A stretch of DNA of 64,000 nt. Source: Parietaria judaica (taxonomy: Eukaryota; Streptophyta; Magnoliopsida; Rosales; Urticaceae). The position numbers were made by a program, and so were the translations under genes. The stretch's first letter is position 1, and each line of letters begins with the position of its first letter. Below the pieces are notes generated by a model, which was not told the origin of the DNA, did no database searches, and worked only from the letters and a program-made list of their open reading frames with translations. The stretch covers positions 12,632,842-12,696,841 of the forward strand of contig OX940861.1 of assembly GCA_954871525.1 (NCBI GenBank), written 5' to 3'. Shown here one piece after another: positions 31,005 to 43,058 of this stretch.

Positions 31005-32071
31005 CAAGGTTTAAAATATCGCTTGCCGATATCGTTTTGCATTTTTCATTTTACGGATATATCGTTTGCCGATGGGTATGCCGATGGGCAAATCGTAAAA
31101 AAAGGGCATGCCGCATGCCGAATATACCACACTTTTTTCATGGGCATACCGCATGCCGATGGGGTTTTCGACGGATATTCGTGCAAAAAATATTTGAGTA
31201 TTTAAGAAAAATATTTGTATAGGTTCAAAACTACATATTTAATAAATAGAAGACATAATTGTATACAACAAAACACATTTGTAACTTAAATATGTAGGTG
31301 AAATGTATAATATTAAGTCACTTTATTAGTTGAAGTGCATAATATTAAGTCAAATTATTATGTGAAGTGAATATGTATGTTAAGTGTGTAATATTAAGTG
31401 AATATGCATGTTAAGTGTATATGCATGTTAAGTGAATAATATTAGTTGAAGTGTATAATATTAAGTGAATATGTATATTAAGTGTATACGTATGTTAGGT
31501 GAAGTTAATATGTATGTTAAGTGTATAATATTAGTTGAAGTATATAATATTAAGTCAAATTATTAGGTGAAATGTATGTGTATGTTAAGTATGAATGTGT
31601 GATATTAGTTGAATATCAAAAAGTCCACATTGATAGATGACAAGAGTTTGGTGATGTTTATATACCAAATATTTGAGACAAGGGCTTGGGCCATTTGGGT
31701 CATAAAATTTTGTGGATGGGAAAAGACTCACACAAATGCACCACCACACGCGCGCGCGCCGCCGCCGCCGTCCGTCCGGCCAGACGTGGCGAGGCGAGGG
31801 TGGGTGGGGTGCAAACATATTAATTTTTGCCGAAAGTTTGACTGGTATTTTTGCCGAAATCCACCAAAATATGTTTTTTTAGCAAAATTCCAACCATTTT
31901 TCGCAATTTTCACTCACAAAAATGAAAAACGATATTCCAACCACTTGCTCTTTCGAATTTCGCAAAATTTGGTAAAAAATCAACGAAACGAAAAAGTTTT
32001 TGTTTCGCATATCCTCGAAAAACAAAAATCGGTCGAAATTTTCATGGAAAATCGCGACATTTAACACCTTG
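31005..32071. mobile_element. hAT-like element C (1067 bp, CAAGG ends)
   Basis: The ends are caaggtttaaaatatcgc and ...gcgacatttaacaccttg (inverted). The flanks cctagaag (30997-31004) and ccttgaag (32072-32079) match at 7 of 8 bases. The related module B has the uninterrupted site caccttgaagag near 36443. Inside is a degenerate tandem repeat (about 31300-31600) of units like ataatattaagtgaatatgtatgttaagtg, plus a CG-rich patch near 31745-31800. There is no transposase. A second copy begins at the right edge of the window (63871). Confidence 0.75.
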
Positions 32072-32079
32072 CCTTGAAG

Positions 32080-32660
32080 AGAGAAACAAAGTGTTGTCTT
32101 GAAATTGAAACGTCTCCAAAGCGGAAAATGAAGTCGAATAAAGGATAAATAGAAACGTTGATGTATTAAAATTGCCCAAGAAGTCAAAATTAAAACCTTT
32201 TGGATGATTTTGATAAAATAAAACATCTAAAAATGACGAATTAAAATCGCCTAAGGAGTCAAAATTTCAAATGTAAGATGCTAAGGCGCAAAATTCGACA
32301 AAGTACAAAACTAAGATAAGCTTATCATGCACGATAGTTGGAAAATAAGACGCTTAGGCACAAAACTCGACAAAAAGAAAAAGCAAGACACTAAGGCATA
32401 CAATCCGACTAGAAAATGGGATTCCGAAAGGATAAATAATCGAACCTATAAGCAGTCATACTATATACACATGCATAAATAAGCAACAACAAACGGAGAA
32501 CTAAGGTCAAAAGGCGTTGTATTTCGATTAGGATTTCACAAAAGTATGTAGAAAAGAAGTGTTACTAAGTACGCAGAAAAACCACGCTACAGGCAGCGGG
32601 ATACAAACTAAGCGGAAATCTGAATTAATACAAACATCTCTAAGTAATACAGCAAAAGAG
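32080..32660. other. Non-coding interior of the rearranged retroelement
   Basis: The part to about 32215 matches 36463-36570 (aagtcaaaattaaaacctttttg). From 32270 to 32410 there are three degenerate repeats of the type gctaaggcacaaaactcgacaaa. No gene is visible. Confidence 0.5.
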
Positions 32661-32676
32661 GACCCATGAACACAGG

Positions 32677-35600
32677 TCAGAAACCATCATCATAAACAAT
32701 ATCCCCGTCATCAGCCTCGACTGAGCCGCTGAGATCAAGACGATCTTCGCCATCATATATACCAATGTCAAGATCCGTCAAGGGATAATCAGGAAGAGAT
32801 CCCTCGACATCAGGAACAAAACAAGCAACGGGGAGCAGGGCTCCAACATCAGAGGGCGCGCCATCGCCAAAATGGAGCACATGGCTCGGGGTCATAGCCG
32901 CCCAAAGATCGGCGATCTCCGCATCTCTCGCCGCCTGTGGGACTTTAATAAAGACATCTGTACCTGGCGATCTATCAGCTTGAAGCTAAACGCATTAGCG
33001 CCACGTGTCGCTTCACCCTCCAAGACCGAAACACGTAACTCAAGCTCAGTAACCCGATGAGTGGCCTGAAGAAAATCCGAAGCTCGTGCCCCGCAACGTC
33101 GCTCGGTGTCCTGTTGCATTTGACGATGCTGGTGCATCAACCCTGTCGCCTCCGCCGGCTTAGATCGAGTTGCATCAAGAACAGTTTGCACCTCACGAAC
33201 CTTTTCCTCAAGTCGATCAGCCCGATCACGGAGAAAATCTTGAGCCACGCGAATTATCGTCAAATCCCACTCTAGAGCCCATGCAAGATCGGCGGCGGCG
33301 CGCTCGACTGGCTGAAGTGCGCGAGATCGATGAGTACGTGCGCAAGCGAGAAAATATATAGTAAGATTGCCATAAAACACAAACCGTATGACGATGAAAA
33401 GAGAAGAAAAGATGTAGTATGTGAGTAGCGAGCGCCTCATCCAGTGTACGGATGAGGCTCTTCGCAGAGATGATCCCGTACTCCCTCCCACGCGCCTCCC
33501 CCATGATGGAAAGACAATACTGCTCCAAGGTCTCGGCCTAACGGGACAAGGAGGGGTCATCAGAGTTCCCACCATCGGCTGCCACATAATGCACAACGTC
33601 AGAAGATCGGCGACTCGAGCGGACATTGTCACCACTCTAGGGTGCCGGCTCCGGCGCTAGGACGATCAGAAGTGTAGGAGGGGGCGGGGCGCGATGGGCC
33701 CGTCAACGTCGGGGACATAATTAGGCGAGTCTAAAACCTTACTCTTCACCCTCCTTGGCGCCCGTGGTGGAAGGGGTGTCTCTGGGGCGCGTCCCCCTGT
33801 AGCGGCTCCAAATTTGTCGACCGACGACATCGTCCCTAAGTGAAACTCTGCTGCCAGATGTCATGTCTGCAAAAGAAAGAAATAGTTAGATATGAATTAA
33901 CAAATACATTCCGGTGAACGAATAGCGATAGCCGCTGAATAGCTAAAAATATAAAGAAGAAATGCCTTCTAGACCTACCATCAGAACCAGGTGGCCCCCT
34001 TGAAAGCGGCAAAGGGAAATCTGAGGACGACGGGGAAGTCGAAGGAAAATCCACAGGAGCACTAGGACCCTGACAAAAGTACCATCAGGCCTGAATCCAA
34101 ATTTCTCGCTCTAGAGAGATGGCGAAAACCCCAGCCTGCGCGGTTAGTTTCTCAAAGAATTTAACAAGCTTCGGGTTAACTGTCTTTTTGTAGCTTCTCG
34201 ATCGTTGGGGCCCAAAGCGTTGGGGAACCTCCCCGAGCGACTCTGCGGGTAACCAAACCCAGCGCGAGCACCAATCGTGGTGCACAGCCAGGCGCAAATC
34301 CTCAAGCGTTAGAGTCCTACGTCCATCCGGGACATGCATGTTATCAATGTTGTTATGCGGACGAATCATGAGTAACCGCTGAAACTCATTCAAATTTAAG
34401 TCTTGTCCGCTCTCCTCATACCACGCCGCGTGACACGCCGCATCATATCGATACAATGCTGGACTCAGCTAGAATGGATGAAGACCTAATAAGGTCATCA
34501 TCTCCCGCAAAAATGGTCGAATCGAAAAACCCAACCCATACTGCGGACTCTCCACATGTATCGCGATCATCCCGAGCCAGGATCGTGGGGCACCTTACTC
34601 GCCATGGGGATGAAAACTCCTGGCACCGAACTTAACTTAGATTTCTCAATAAATTGCATGAATAATCCGAGATCAGGGGTGCTTTCCACGTTCAGGTCGA
34701 AAAAAGTCCGATGACGCTCTTGACGGGGCGGGGACCACCCGGACCGAACCAATATGGACCCCGTCCTGACCCGCCTGATCAACGAACGGACAGGGTCGAT
34801 CCGCTCGATCCGAGCTCGGACGTGACTCGTCCCCCTGATCAGGCCTCAAACATGACCTGTTCTCACGATCGCCTCTTGAGCGTGTACCTGCGAAGACGCT
34901 CCGCGACTCGAATTCCAATCCTAAAGCGGGGGGACTCACACCCGCTCCCGCGCTAACCAACGGAGAGTCTAATCTCAACGGTTCCAAAGAAATGCTCACC
35001 TCGGCCGGCCTCGAACTCAACGAGATTAGCGTTATCGGCTCCGAGGACAGATTTGCACGCAAACCCAAAACACCATGCCTTGAACTCGACGACGCAAAAG
35101 ACTCTAATGCCGGCTCGGAATCGTTGCCGCTGCCGTTCGGGCGGGAACCGGTGCTCAAATGCAAGAGACCCACAACAACTGGATTAAGCACGGCCTCCGC
35201 CATGATTTCCCCTTCGCTGGAGCAATCGTTCTTGGTTTCAATCATTGAGTGGCGACCAGACGCCGCAACCAACATCACCGCGTGTTCTAAAATCTCCCGC
35301 TGAAGGCTTCTCAACACCAAAACCAACGCTACTCTGGCCAAAACGCCGCCACCGAGGATGGAGGAGAACCTCCAGTTGAGTCAACCAGTCCCGTGCCTGC
35401 GCCTCCCTTTCACGAGCGACGAACGGCGGCGTTTCCACCCTTAGGAGTGGCTCCGACGATCCTTCGGCCGTCCTCCCACGCTCCACGTCGTCGCCAGAAA
35501 ACCCTTAGTTGCGTCCTACTTTGCAGGAGGAGGTCGGGATTCGTGGGTCTCCGCCACGCCTCAGACGTCGCGAGTGACTCCCCACGACCTCGCCATCGCC

Positions 35601-35825
35601 CTGGAAGTTCGTTGCTGAACTCTTCTCCACCATTTGCTCCGATTGGTGATCGTCGAAAGAATGAAATAGCGAGTGTTTTGGGTTTTTGAAGAGATAGGAA
35701 ACGATGAAAAAATTGGTCGGGGAGGAAATTAATTTTTCTAGCAAATCCATATCTATGGAAAAGTCATCAACATCCTCGTTGGACCCACAATCGGTGCTAA
35801 AATCGAAAGATTCCATGTGGACCAA
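32677..35825 (-). pseudogene. Antisense gene module B: transposon-domain protein with coiled-coil tail, broken
   Basis: This is the longer duplicate of module A. From the 5' end on the minus strand it shows: an acidic start (35825-35505, MVHMESFDFSTDC...); a Ser/Arg/Glu-rich stretch (35341-34673); the conserved block (34456-34085, RYDAACHAAWYEESGQDL to MIRPHNNIDNMHVPDGRR, uninterrupted where module A has a stop); and an Ala/Glu/Arg-rich coiled-coil region (33635-32892, e.g. LAWALEWDLTIIRVAQDFL and RVTELELRVSVLEGE). The pieces lie in different frames, and a stop near 34470 precedes the conserved block, so no single intact protein remains. Introns could explain some frame changes. A domain followed by a coiled coil is typical of plant proteins of the gypsy-type transposon domain family. 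Confidence 0.45.
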
Positions 35826-35851
35826 TGAGAGCTCTTGAAGAAGACGATGAA

Positions 35852-36384
35852 TAGAAGTGAAAACGGAATCGGGAACCGGGAAATAGCTTTTTTTCGTCCC
35901 TGTTCCGAAAAATCAGGAATTTTTTTTTGGTGACGGTTGAAGTAATGGTTCCCGATTAAAAAATTTCCCGGTTCCGGTTCCGGTAACAGTTCTGATCAAA
36001 TTTTCCGGTTCCGGTTCCGGTTGCGGTTCCATTTCTAAAATTTCACGGTTCCTATTCTAAATTTCTCGCTTCTAAAAGTGTTTGACTTAAAAATGACATG
36101 TAGTTTTTGAAAAATTAGTAAAAAAAAAACGATAATAAAAATATATATTACATTAAAAACGACATACTAAAAACTAAAAAACGACATGTAGTTTAAAACC
36201 GGAACCGGTACAAAAAATCGGGAAATATTTTATAGGTACCGGTTCTTGGTTCCAAAAACCGGGAACCGGGAAGTATCAGTTCCCGGTTTTAAGCTAAATT
36301 TCCCAGATTTTTTTAAAAATCGGTACGGGACCGGTATCGCAACTGGGACAAAACTGGGAAACGCTTACAAAGTTTTCACCGCTA
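35852..36384. mobile_element. Non-autonomous hAT-type element D (533 bp)
   Basis: The ends are tagaagtgaaaacgg and ...gttttcaccgcta (inverted). Flanks acgatgaa (35844-35851) and atgatgaa (36385-36392) match at 7 of 8 bases. It is dense in ccggttccggttccgg and gggaaccggg motifs, like element A (13395-14119). Module A preserves the empty site gacgatgaatagtcacgag near 30940-30958. Confidence 0.82.
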
Positions 36385-36570
36385 ATGATGAATAGTAACG
36401 AGAAAAAAATGCAAGATGACGACATAAATGTTTTAAAGACGCACCTTGAAGAGATAAATGAAGTGTTGTCTTGAAAATGTCTCCAACGTGAAAAATGAAG
36501 ACGAGGAAAGGATAAATAAGTACGTCGATGAATTAAAATCACTTAAGAAGTCAAAATTAAAACCTTTTTG

Positions 36571-37079
36571 TAACCCATTCCCGAGCCGAAAAAACATATG
36601 TTTGTATTTCTCACTTCCCGACACCTAAAAATCCCCACTAATGTTGAGCGTCGGAGCGAGCGACGGCGGTCCCACCTCCGCCCTCCTCTAAAATTCATGT
36701 TTCTTTATCTTTTTTCAGGTTCAAGGATCGAGGCAAACTTCCCGGAAACCACTTCCGATCCAAAAAAGACGTAGAAGCGAATACTCAGCGTGTCTAAGTC
36801 TTTTTTTTTTCAGTCTCATTTTCCAGGTTCGAGGATCGAGGCAAACTTCCTGGAGACCACGTTCGATCTGCAAAAAGATGAAGAAGCGAACACTTAGCGC
36901 GTCGAAGTCTCCTTTTTCAGGTACGAAGATCGAGGTGAACTCCCCGGAAATCATTCCCAACCCACAAAAAGACGAAAGAGCAAGCACTTAACACATCATG
37001 GTCATTGTACCATCTTGGGCCCTGCCCATAAAAGGCTCGTGGGCTGAGTTTTACGTTAATCTAATTTAAGGCCTTAACA
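36571..37079 (+). repeat. Partial second LTR of the rearranged gypsy-type element
   Basis: It begins abruptly at cattcccgagccgaaaaaac, matching from 28135 of the first LTR, so U3 is missing. Three of the about 105-base tandem units follow (36716, 36823, 36917), and it ends aaggccttaaca. The junction with the interior at 36570 is a breakpoint rather than a normal LTR start. Confidence 0.6.
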
Positions 37080-37284
37080 AATCACATTCTTGATCATTGC
37101 TAAAATCAGAGTCCGAGAGCAACAATTTAAGTGAGACAAAGCCAAGAACTTCGAGCAACCGGGGAAAAACCTAACTTGGATGAACCACCTTCAAAACCCC
37201 CTCTTCAAACAATCTTAGATTCTCTTCAATATTACAATTTTACAATTGGGGGTTGTTTAAGTTGGCCATTGAAGTATATTGTAT

Positions 37285-37470
37285 ATATATATACATAGGC
37301 GGAACCACTCACAAGAGTGGTGTGGTTCCAGCCCCCCCAATTTTTTTTAATTGATCATTTTTAGCACTATTTTTTTTAAATTACAAATGAACCCCTTCTG
37401 TTTACACTATAAATTTAAATAAGCCACCCCGAAGTCCAAATCTTAGTTCCGCTTATGTATATATATAGTG
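37285..37470. mobile_element. Small MITE with tacataggcggaac ends
   Basis: The left end atacataggcggaacca and the right end tagttccgcttatgtat are inverted copies set within TA-rich flanks. The unit is about 180 bp and non-coding. A longer unit with ggcggagc ends at 58328-58846 may be related. Confidence 0.55.
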
Positions 37471-37543
37471 GTCTAGACTCTAGATTACTTCACTTATGTT
37501 CACCCAAGTTTGATGTCGTTTTACTTTGTAGATTTCGCTTTAT

Positions 37544-38191
37544 TGTTGATGTGGGACTTCGTCCCCTCAGAAAATGACAAAAACGTGACCTCAAGATGGC
37601 ATACGACATCAAGCTTAGCCAACGACCCAAAACGATAGCAAGACCCATCTTCCACGATGCACGATGTGGGCTTCAGCATGAAGACGGCCCATCACATCAA
37701 GAAAGGCCCAGTCGAAGACCACTCGCTTTATGGGTCAATCATTGAGGATCAAACAGCCCACAAAACCAGGCGAGATTCTCCCATGTTGACCAACTCAAGC
37801 TACTACCACGTCGGAGGCGACCTAGCACTACGGGATCACCTTTACATGTGGCATCCAAAGCAAAGCAAGAGGAAAGGAGCCCGGTCTCATAGCCGTTGCA
37901 TGGAAATAGGATTATATACGTTGTATTTTAGGCTATATGTAGGTCTATAATGTAATAGCACCACACGAACTCTTTTACACACATCCCTTGGCAACTACAC
38001 TTTGTATTCACCTTGTGACCAAGCAATAACACCGTTCTCTCGTTTATTATTTATATTCCTTACTGATTCATTGTCTTCGCTATTTTTCACCGAACTGGAT
38101 TCATCACGAATAATTGAGATCCACCATCTTTTCGCATCGTACCAAGGTGCAATCACTTTGTGACAGTTGGTCGTGGTTATTCACATCAACA
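37544..38191 (+). mobile_element. Solo LTR (648 bp)
   Basis: The ends tgttgatgtg and cacatcaaca are perfect inverted copies, flanked by the 5-bp duplication tttat (37539-37543 and 38192-38196). No internal region or second LTR is present, which is the signature of LTR-LTR recombination. An open frame at 37657-37950 inside it has no family resemblance. Confidence 0.9.
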
Positions 38192-38763
38192 TTTATCATG
38201 TGGGCTTTGTACATAAAACTGTTTCTCGAAACTTTTTGTTGGAATTTTCCTTTTAAGACATGCTTATATATATAATATTGCCACGGTTCTCAAATGATAA
38301 GCTAATATCAGATAAGCTAATATCATGTGAGTCGAGTGTACCATTTGTGACACGAATTCGTTTTATTGGTCCAGTCCCGTGTCGTAGCTTTGTGGTGCGA
38401 AATTATTTTATAGGATAATATCGTTATTTATTACTTGATTTTTTTTTTGTCATATTACATTTTTCATTTAAGATACTCTATTAGTATATTACTTTATGTA
38501 GCAGAACGATACAATGAATCTTGTCGTTTTCATGAACATGAAAGTCTCAAAGTTTATTCTCAGTTAAACGACATAGAGTTTTCTAGCAAACTCGAACGAG
38601 GAATTCTAAACTTTTGTATCAGACAAAATCGACTTCTATATCACATTTAATATAAACGACAATAGTTTTTAAGTCGACAACTTTTCCTGGATATTAGACT
38701 ATAGGTATATTTATATAATAAATTGAAAAATAGTCATATTTCGTGTTGCTAATATAAGTACAT
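38192..38763. other. AT-rich spacer
   Basis: A short direct repeat (aagctaatatcag/aagctaatatcat) occurs near 38298-38324. I see nothing else. Confidence 0.5.
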
Positions 38764-39215
38764 AAAAAAATACCTAAAGTTTGGTTAAAGAACCTCTCGT
38801 GTACCCAATGTTTAAAAGTGGTGGTAAAAATACTCAAAGTCGTATTTGGGGAGTTGACCACTCCATTCAAGTAATGCCGTTAACTTACCCGTTAACTCTG
38901 GCCATGCGGGCAAACGTGGGTTGTTGACATAACAATTTTTGTCACATGGATGAGCCCAAATAAGCCTTGTTTACGACAAAACAACAAATTAAACTCCTAA
39001 CTAATACTATTTAATACAACTAATTGAACCCCTAATGATTACACTTAACAAAACAAATTTGTGCATGTGGCCAAGGTTAACGAGTAAGTTAACGGCGTTA
39101 CGAGAATTGACTGGTCAACTCCTCAAATGTGACTTTGGGTATTTTTGCCACCACTTTTAAACTTTGGGTACACGAGGGGTTCTTTGACCAAATTTTGAGT
39201 ATTTTCGCCGTCATT
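38764..39215. mobile_element. Foldback MITE with about 100-bp terminal inverted repeats
   Basis: The left arm (cctaaagtttggttaaagaacctctcgtg..., to about 38870) is the inverted complement of the right arm (about 39110-39211, ending ttgagtattttcgcc). Long TIRs suggest a Mutator-like origin. I could not fix a 9-bp duplication. Confidence 0.65.
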
Positions 39216-41803
39216 AACCCTAAATATAATTAAAATCCTTACTTTCCATCGACATAGACACATAGTTATAGTAAAAAAAATCGTTTTCTCTTGCTAATAA
39301 ATATACATTATTTAAACACGAGCGTATCTTTTGGAAATAAATCTTTCCAACAACTCTTAGATTATTAAGTATATTAAAGTCCATTATTGCACAAACCTTA
39401 TCTTATAAAGCAAGCTCTTTTTGACTATTTCTATTAATATCCATATTTACTGAAACGATCATTTGTCCATATACTAATATTCCGCAAATTTAACTACCAT
39501 TTTTATCCGAGCAAAAAAATTTCAAGTACTTTATTTTATTTTATTATTTTCATAAATTTGTTTGATAGAGAGACAAAGAAGACATAATATGTTTGCAATT
39601 TAAGGATGCGTAAAGGGAAAGCAAAATGATTGTTTTTTTGGTAAATAAATTTTAGTACAATACAAACTATCAATGAATTGAAGATAAAATTCCCTGAGTG
39701 AAAGGCGATATCATAACCTTAAAATTATCATCATAAATACATATATATTATCGCAGCTTTTCTACTATTTATAGTACACATACTAAACATAAATATTATT
39801 GCTCATCTTTCTATATTTATATATATATTATATATTAATGTCAGCACGATATATATAGTTTGATCAAGTGAAAGCATGATTAACAAAAAAGCCACGAAAG
39901 TGCAAAAACCTAAAACCACTTTTAATAAGTGCAGTGAGGAATGATTAATGTCACAGATTGTCGCATGACAATAAGACATAATTAGGAAGCTGAATCATGT
40001 GTTTTAGATCAAATGAGATCAGTTCGTATCAAAGATCACTTCCTTCCACTGACCACATGAGGACAAGATGGCAAAAGTCACCATACATGATACATATATA
40101 TATAGTTGATGTATTCGTGCAATATTCATTTCATACACGAGTATACAGTATATATTATGTCACTTTATGCAACTCACTATTCAATACCTAGAAGGAGAGT
40201 GAGGATTAAATAGCAAAGGTCAATAGAGAGAGAAAAAGGGAACGTTGTGGAAAAGTAACACTACTATAGCACGAAGAATATTTGTGCTACCTAATGTACA
40301 TAATAAGACTATACTTAATTAAAAAAAATAAAAATTGTACATAATAAGAATATGACACGTGTCGTCAATCCCATATGGCCCACACATATATGAAGTAGTG
40401 GTGTAAATATAAAATCGTACTCCGATCATGTTTATGTTTTGATCATATTCGGGTAAATTCAAAACTAAAAAATTATATAGTTTTGAAAAAATATGGAATC
40501 GATGAGTTACGTATGTCTTTTTTTTTTTTTTTTTTTTTTGTATTTTACATCCAAAGTTACTTAGAATGTATGATCCAACAATTTAAGATAAAATGCAAAA
40601 CCATAACAATTTTAGATTCGGACTCTCATACTTACAAGACTTTTAGAGATTCGGACTCTCATACTTACAAGACTTTTAGATGAGAGAAGAGGCGCCGGAG
40701 GAATTCCCGACTCTCCAGAGAACCAGCTATAAAGAAATAGCCGGAGAAAGGTCTGAGCATCGACCAACCCCTTCTCCGCAATAAGCCCTCAACTTGCCCA
40801 GGCAAGCTCAGATACGTATCTCCCAACGCTCACTTTGAACTAAGTGATGACCCGATCCCAATACAATGTGTACCTAGATAGCCTCGTTACAAGAAAAGAA
40901 AATTAGTCAATTTAACGAATTAAAGATAATCTTCTAAATATATCTATGTAATCGAAATTCTTATTCTTAGTTTTCTTAATATTGATTTTACAAGATTAAT
41001 TGATTAGATTTGTCGGTCAATTTTCATATCAGAGCTTGAATTTAACCCGAAAACTATAAAAAGACTAATCAAACGTTGAATTCATCTACATAGATATCAC
41101 TAGAACCAAAAGATCATATATAGTTTCTTCTTGGATTTATTGTTCTCTGCAGATAGTTCAAACTTCACAGCTTCATAAGAAAGATATCATTTTTTCTTTT
41201 GTTTTACCTTATGGGATATATATATTATTAGGAAGTGGTGGAACTTTGTGTCTAATTTAGAAATAGTTAATTTATATTTGGTGGGTTGTTCTCAAAAGGT
41301 TTGCAAGTATTTGAAGAGAGACAGAGAGATCTGATAAAGAGATTTGGTCCTCCAAATTGATTGAAAGTGTAGTGTTTCATAGAATCATGTTCATATGTTT
41401 TATAAGATAATTAAGCCAATGAAACTAAAACGTCAAAAGTCCACTCAGTGCTCATAATAACCCCTTTCGATGTGTATTGTGGGGTTCAAACAAATTGCCT
41501 AAAAACGACTTTATGCCTTGTCCATCATTATTATTCTTGTGTTAAAACTAAGATTACACTGCAAACTTTGAGGATTTAATTTGCTTATTATTATATAGTA
41601 TGAAATTAGCACCATCACGCCAATAAGAGACTCCACATAGCTTCTACTTTTACTTTGTCGGCCATTTTCCAAGGTCCCACAATTGCATTGAAAAACAAGT
41701 TCACAAATATATATACATACTTAACTTTGGTGTATATTTATATATATGATCATCACCTTACAATCAAATAAAACATTACTTAAACTAATTTAGTTGTGTC
41801 ATG
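39216..41803. other. AT-rich spacer with a possible copia LTR relic
   Basis: No gene. A 33-base tandem duplication (gattcggactctcatactta...) lies at about 40615-40680. A GC-richer stretch (40680-40880) and then tcaattttcatatcagagcttgaa (about 41017-41040) look like an LTR end followed by a tRNA-Met-type primer site lacking its first bases. A poly-T run is at 40518-40539. Confidence 0.35.
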
Positions 41804-42271
41804 CACGGCTGGCCTAACTTATGAGCGAGTTGGGCAGTCGCCCAAGGTCTCGATTTAAAATAACACATTTTTTTTTATAGTAGTCTATTAATACGTATAT
41901 TAAGTAGCAAATCATCAAATGTTAAGACTTGAAGTTTGAGTCAATTTTTTATTATTTTATAATAAACTATTACATAACTCGTGCAATAACGTATTGGAAC
42001 AAATGAGTTATACATGTTAATAAATGGCTGCATAGTTCCTGCAATTCCGTACAACTAATGGTGATTATAAAGTTAACGATGAAGACTCTGTCATGCATCT
42101 TATATCTAAAGCGGTGATAGATTATCTAATCTATCAACTCTTTAACTGTAAAGTGCAGTTTATCGTAGAAGCTATATGTTATTGCAAAAACTAAAAGAAG
42201 CAAAAATATAGCGATATAGATAATAGCTTAATGATTCACCCAAGGCCCCGAAAAGAGTTGGGCCGGCCCTG
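41804..42271. mobile_element. Non-autonomous hAT-like element with GGCCGGCCC-type ends
   Basis: The left end cacggctggcctaac and the right end gttgggccggccctg are inverted copies, followed inward by gggcagtcgcccaagg / ccccgaaaagag. It is non-coding. The right 160 bases are repeated at 54590-54734 in the same orientation. The left flank gtgtcatg does not match the flank here (gcgatgag) but matches ttgtcatg after 54734 at 7 of 8 bases. Confidence 0.6.
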
Positions 42272-42400
42272 GCGATGAGATTCTACCAAATCCACCCACT
42301 CTACTCGACTGACCGGTGAGTATATATTACTAACATTGCCTTAGATGAGTATTATTTCCACTACAATTCTCTTATTTTCTTCATCTTTATTCTATCTCTC

Positions 42401-43058
42401 ATGGCTTCTTCCACCCAGGAACAAATTTCTCTGGCGACTCCATCTAATGAAACGCAGGCGCTACTTCCTGCTTATTTCTCTGAGATACAGTTGACGGTCC
42501 TCGAGCCAGGGCTACCAAATTCGTGTCTTCTGCCAACGCCATCAACGACTCCAATCACGGAAATGGCAACTTCAATCACGCACCTGACAAATTCAACCTC
42601 CCAGTTCGTTGCGTCTCTTCAGCCATCTCCATTGGTAGGAAGCTCTCTCCCTTGTATCGGCCCAGGCAGCAGACTCTCACTCGGGATCGCAACCGGCAGC
42701 AGATCCTCAACAAGTATCGCAGCTTCTTGCTCAAAATAGTAGCTTGTATGGTCGCATCAAGCATTTGCGTTACAAGAGGGAGAGAGATTCTGCCTCTGAT
42801 ATCCAAATACTAATCATCTTTGTGGTTATTCTTATTGCTATTTTTGTGTTCCAGTACACGGCCAACCCACCCGGCGGCGTGTGGGTCGACAAAGACCCCG
42901 ACGACAAAACCTTGGAGCATGTGGCCGGTAAGACAATAAATGCCAGTGACCATGGTAAGTATTACATTATCCTTTCCATGGAGATTTTAGCTTATTTTGT
43001 GATTACGTATGTAATATTGACATTGACGTGGGGAATGCCGCTAATGTTACTTGTTTGA
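42401..43058 (+). CDS. PGG-domain membrane protein, truncated by a nonsense codon
   Basis: Exon 1 is 42401-42634 and exon 2 is 42723-43058, joined in phase 0 across an 88-base GT-AG intron, giving 189 residues. The N-terminal 78 residues are Ser/Thr-rich. Exon 2 has a basic segment (RIKHLRYKRERDSASD), a transmembrane helix (IFVVILIAIFVFQY), the PGG core (ANPPGGVWVDKD...HVAGKTINASDH) and a second hydrophobic helix. PGG proteins, often with ankyrin repeats, are plant membrane proteins of poorly known, partly stress-related function. No ankyrin repeats are visible here. The stop at 43056-43058 is TGA, where the duplicated copy has TGG. Beyond it the same frame continues as strongly hydrophobic sequence to TAA at 43203-43205, so the ancestral protein probably had about 49 more residues. 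Confidence 0.6.

Noticed and set aside
37657..37950. 97-codon frame
   Set aside because: It lies wholly inside the solo LTR and has no family resemblance.
42523..42813. 96-codon frame overlapping the PGG gene
   Set aside because: It spans the predicted intron in a third frame. The two-exon model gives the PGG domain with matching phase.
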